Below are positions 63,226-64,000 of a DNA stretch of 64,000 nt, in pieces. This stretch comes from Gemmatimonadaceae bacterium (GTDB lineage Bacteria; Gemmatimonadota; Gemmatimonadetes; Gemmatimonadales; Gemmatimonadaceae). The notes under the pieces were generated by a model, which was given only the letters and a program-made list of their open reading frames with translations, had not been told where the DNA came from and did not search any database. How positions within the stretch are numbered: position 1 is the first letter of the stretch; every line of letters starts with the position of its first letter. Location: the NCBI GenBank assembly GCA_020851455.1, contig JADZCT010000047.1:203127-267126 (forward strand), given 5' to 3'. Made by a program: the position numbers and the translations under genes.

Positions 63226-63597
63226 TCACGCTACTGGCGAATCGAACGCCGCCGCCACGTGCCGCACGAACACCCTCCTGTCGCGAACCAGCACGCCCAC
63301 CACATCGAACCGGTACGTCTCTCCGGAACGGCCATGGCGCCCGATCCATGCCTGCGCGGAACGCCAAAGGGATCGCTGCTTCCGGCGGTGCACCGCCTCG
63401 ACGGGATCGCCGAACGCCTCCCCGGCGCGGGCCTTCACTTCAACGAATGCAATGAGGCCCTCGCGTTCCACCACGAGGTCAATGTCCCTGCGGCCGGCGC
63501 GGAAGCGCCGGGCGAGCACGCGATAGCCGGAGCGTTCGAGCCACCGGGCGGCGATCCGCTCACCGAGTTCGCCGAAGTCGTTGGTAGTGGTTGTCAC
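63226..63597 (-). CDS. YraN/UPF0102 family nuclease-like protein
   Basis: A 123-aa protein of the UPF0102 family with a restriction-endonuclease-like fold. [20 protein letters not shown] precedes the catalytic-type motif [25 protein letters not shown], which supplies Asp, Glu and Lys. Function is unknown, though DNA processing is suspected. A GTG start is used because the conserved N-terminus begins there. Confidence 0.88.
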   Translation of the reverse strand: MTTTTNDFGELGERIAARWLERSGYRVLARRFRAGRRDIDLVVEREGLIAFVEVKARAGEAFGDPVEAVHRRKQRSLWRSAQAWIGRHGRSGETYRFDVVGVLVRDRRVFVRHVAAAFDSPVA

Positions 63598-63703
63598 GTC
63601 GGAACAATGCCACCGCGTGCTACGAGCGCTGCCACCGCGCACTTGCAGTCAGCATCATTTCGCCGCACCAACGTCCGCCGGCCAGCGGCAGGCACAGCCA
63701 CTC

Positions 63704-64000
63704 CTACGCCGCCACGCTCTCCCTTGTCGCGCAGATCCGGTCCAGGTCGTCGAGCCCGACCAGGACGTCGCGCGGCCTGGAGCCATCGGGCGGCCCCAAC
63801 ACGCCGGCAAGGTGGAGTTGGTCAATGATCCTCGCCGCGCGGCCATAGCCGACCTTCATGCGGCGCTGAAGGAGCGACGTCGAGCCGCCCTGGTTCTGGA
63901 TGCAAACTTCAGCGGCCTCCCGGAACAGCTTGTCGCGGTCAAGGTCATCGGCTGGCTCGCCGTCGGCGGCCCCGGCCTCGAGAGCTTCCTGCGCCCGCAC
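63704..64000 (-). CDS. ftsK: DNA translocase FtsK, C-terminal fragment
   Basis: Only the last 98 residues lie in the window; the gene continues beyond the right edge. They form the FtsK gamma winged-helix domain, which reads KOPS/FRS-type sequences to orient the translocase towards dif. Hallmarks are LFREAAEVCIQ, GGSTSLLQRRMKVGYGRAAR and IIDQLHLAGVLGPPDGS. A short C-terminal tail follows. Confidence 0.93.
   Translation of the reverse strand: MRAQEALEAGAADGEPADDLDRDKLFREAAEVCIQNQGGSTSLLQRRMKVGYGRAARIIDQLHLAGVLGPPDGSRPRDVLVGLDDLDRICATRESVAA

Overview
The window is 64 kb of high-GC DNA from a diderm bacterium with ordinary bacterial housekeeping genes. It has many signal-peptide proteins, beta-barrel-like outer-membrane proteins and lipoproteins. 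It also has heptose-pathway enzymes (a GmhA-type isomerase and a HldE-type kinase), a Rex redox regulator and a SpoIIE/RsbW/STAS partner-switching module. This mix, with very dense packing and frequent GTG/TTG starts, suggests Gemmatimonadota or a similar high-GC diderm phylum. That is inference; no rRNA lies in the window. Almost everything is on the minus strand. There is no insertion sequence, prophage or CRISPR array, and no gene-free stretch longer than 300 bases.

Layout from low to high coordinates. (1) 1-3754: the infC-rpmI-rplT-pheS-pheT operon (pheT runs off the left edge), with an AUU-started infC behind an attenuator-like hairpin. (2) 3755-6085: an MBL-fold hydrolase and a DEDDh exonuclease, divergent from rex, which has a near-perfect Rex operator just before its start. 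(3) 6102-17349: a long minus-strand run read as rpsU, mutS2, dnaG, a Zn-ribbon protein, recJ, rsmD, coaD, the STAS / RsbW-like / SpoIIE-type phosphatase module, and rsmA. (4) 18076-25459: hemW-hrcA-dnaJ-prmA-rsmE-HIT and obgE-dprA.

(5) 26844-40221 is the most remarkable region. One tightly packed minus-strand operon encodes two tandem outer-membrane barrels with C-terminal coiled coils, a periplasmic coiled-coil protein, a 1560-residue helical-repeat protein and a small secreted protein. A TolQ/ExbB/MotA-type channel protein, two TolR/ExbD proteins, a TonB-like protein and a lipoprotein with AgmX/PglI-like C-terminal domains follow, then a heptose kinase and an asparaginase. The parts list resembles the proton-driven, envelope-spanning Agl-Glt/Nfs machines of Myxococcus, but the architecture differs. 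It is the best candidate here for an undescribed system.

(6) 40370-43023: secreted and outer-membrane proteins and two tRNA genes. (7) 43037-46255: a heme-copper oxidoreductase cluster (CuA subunit II, subunit I, SCO, a CtaG/DUF1404-like protein). Its subunit I has Asn where the cross-linked Tyr of oxygen reductases should be, so it may be a nitric oxide reductase. (8) 46472-64000: a membrane protein and an alpha/beta hydrolase, hflX, an HtrA protease, a LEA14-like lipoprotein, rarA, a glycosyltransferase, a ZIP transporter, cca, an SDR, gmhA, alaS, recX-recA, a YraN-family protein and the 3' end of ftsK.
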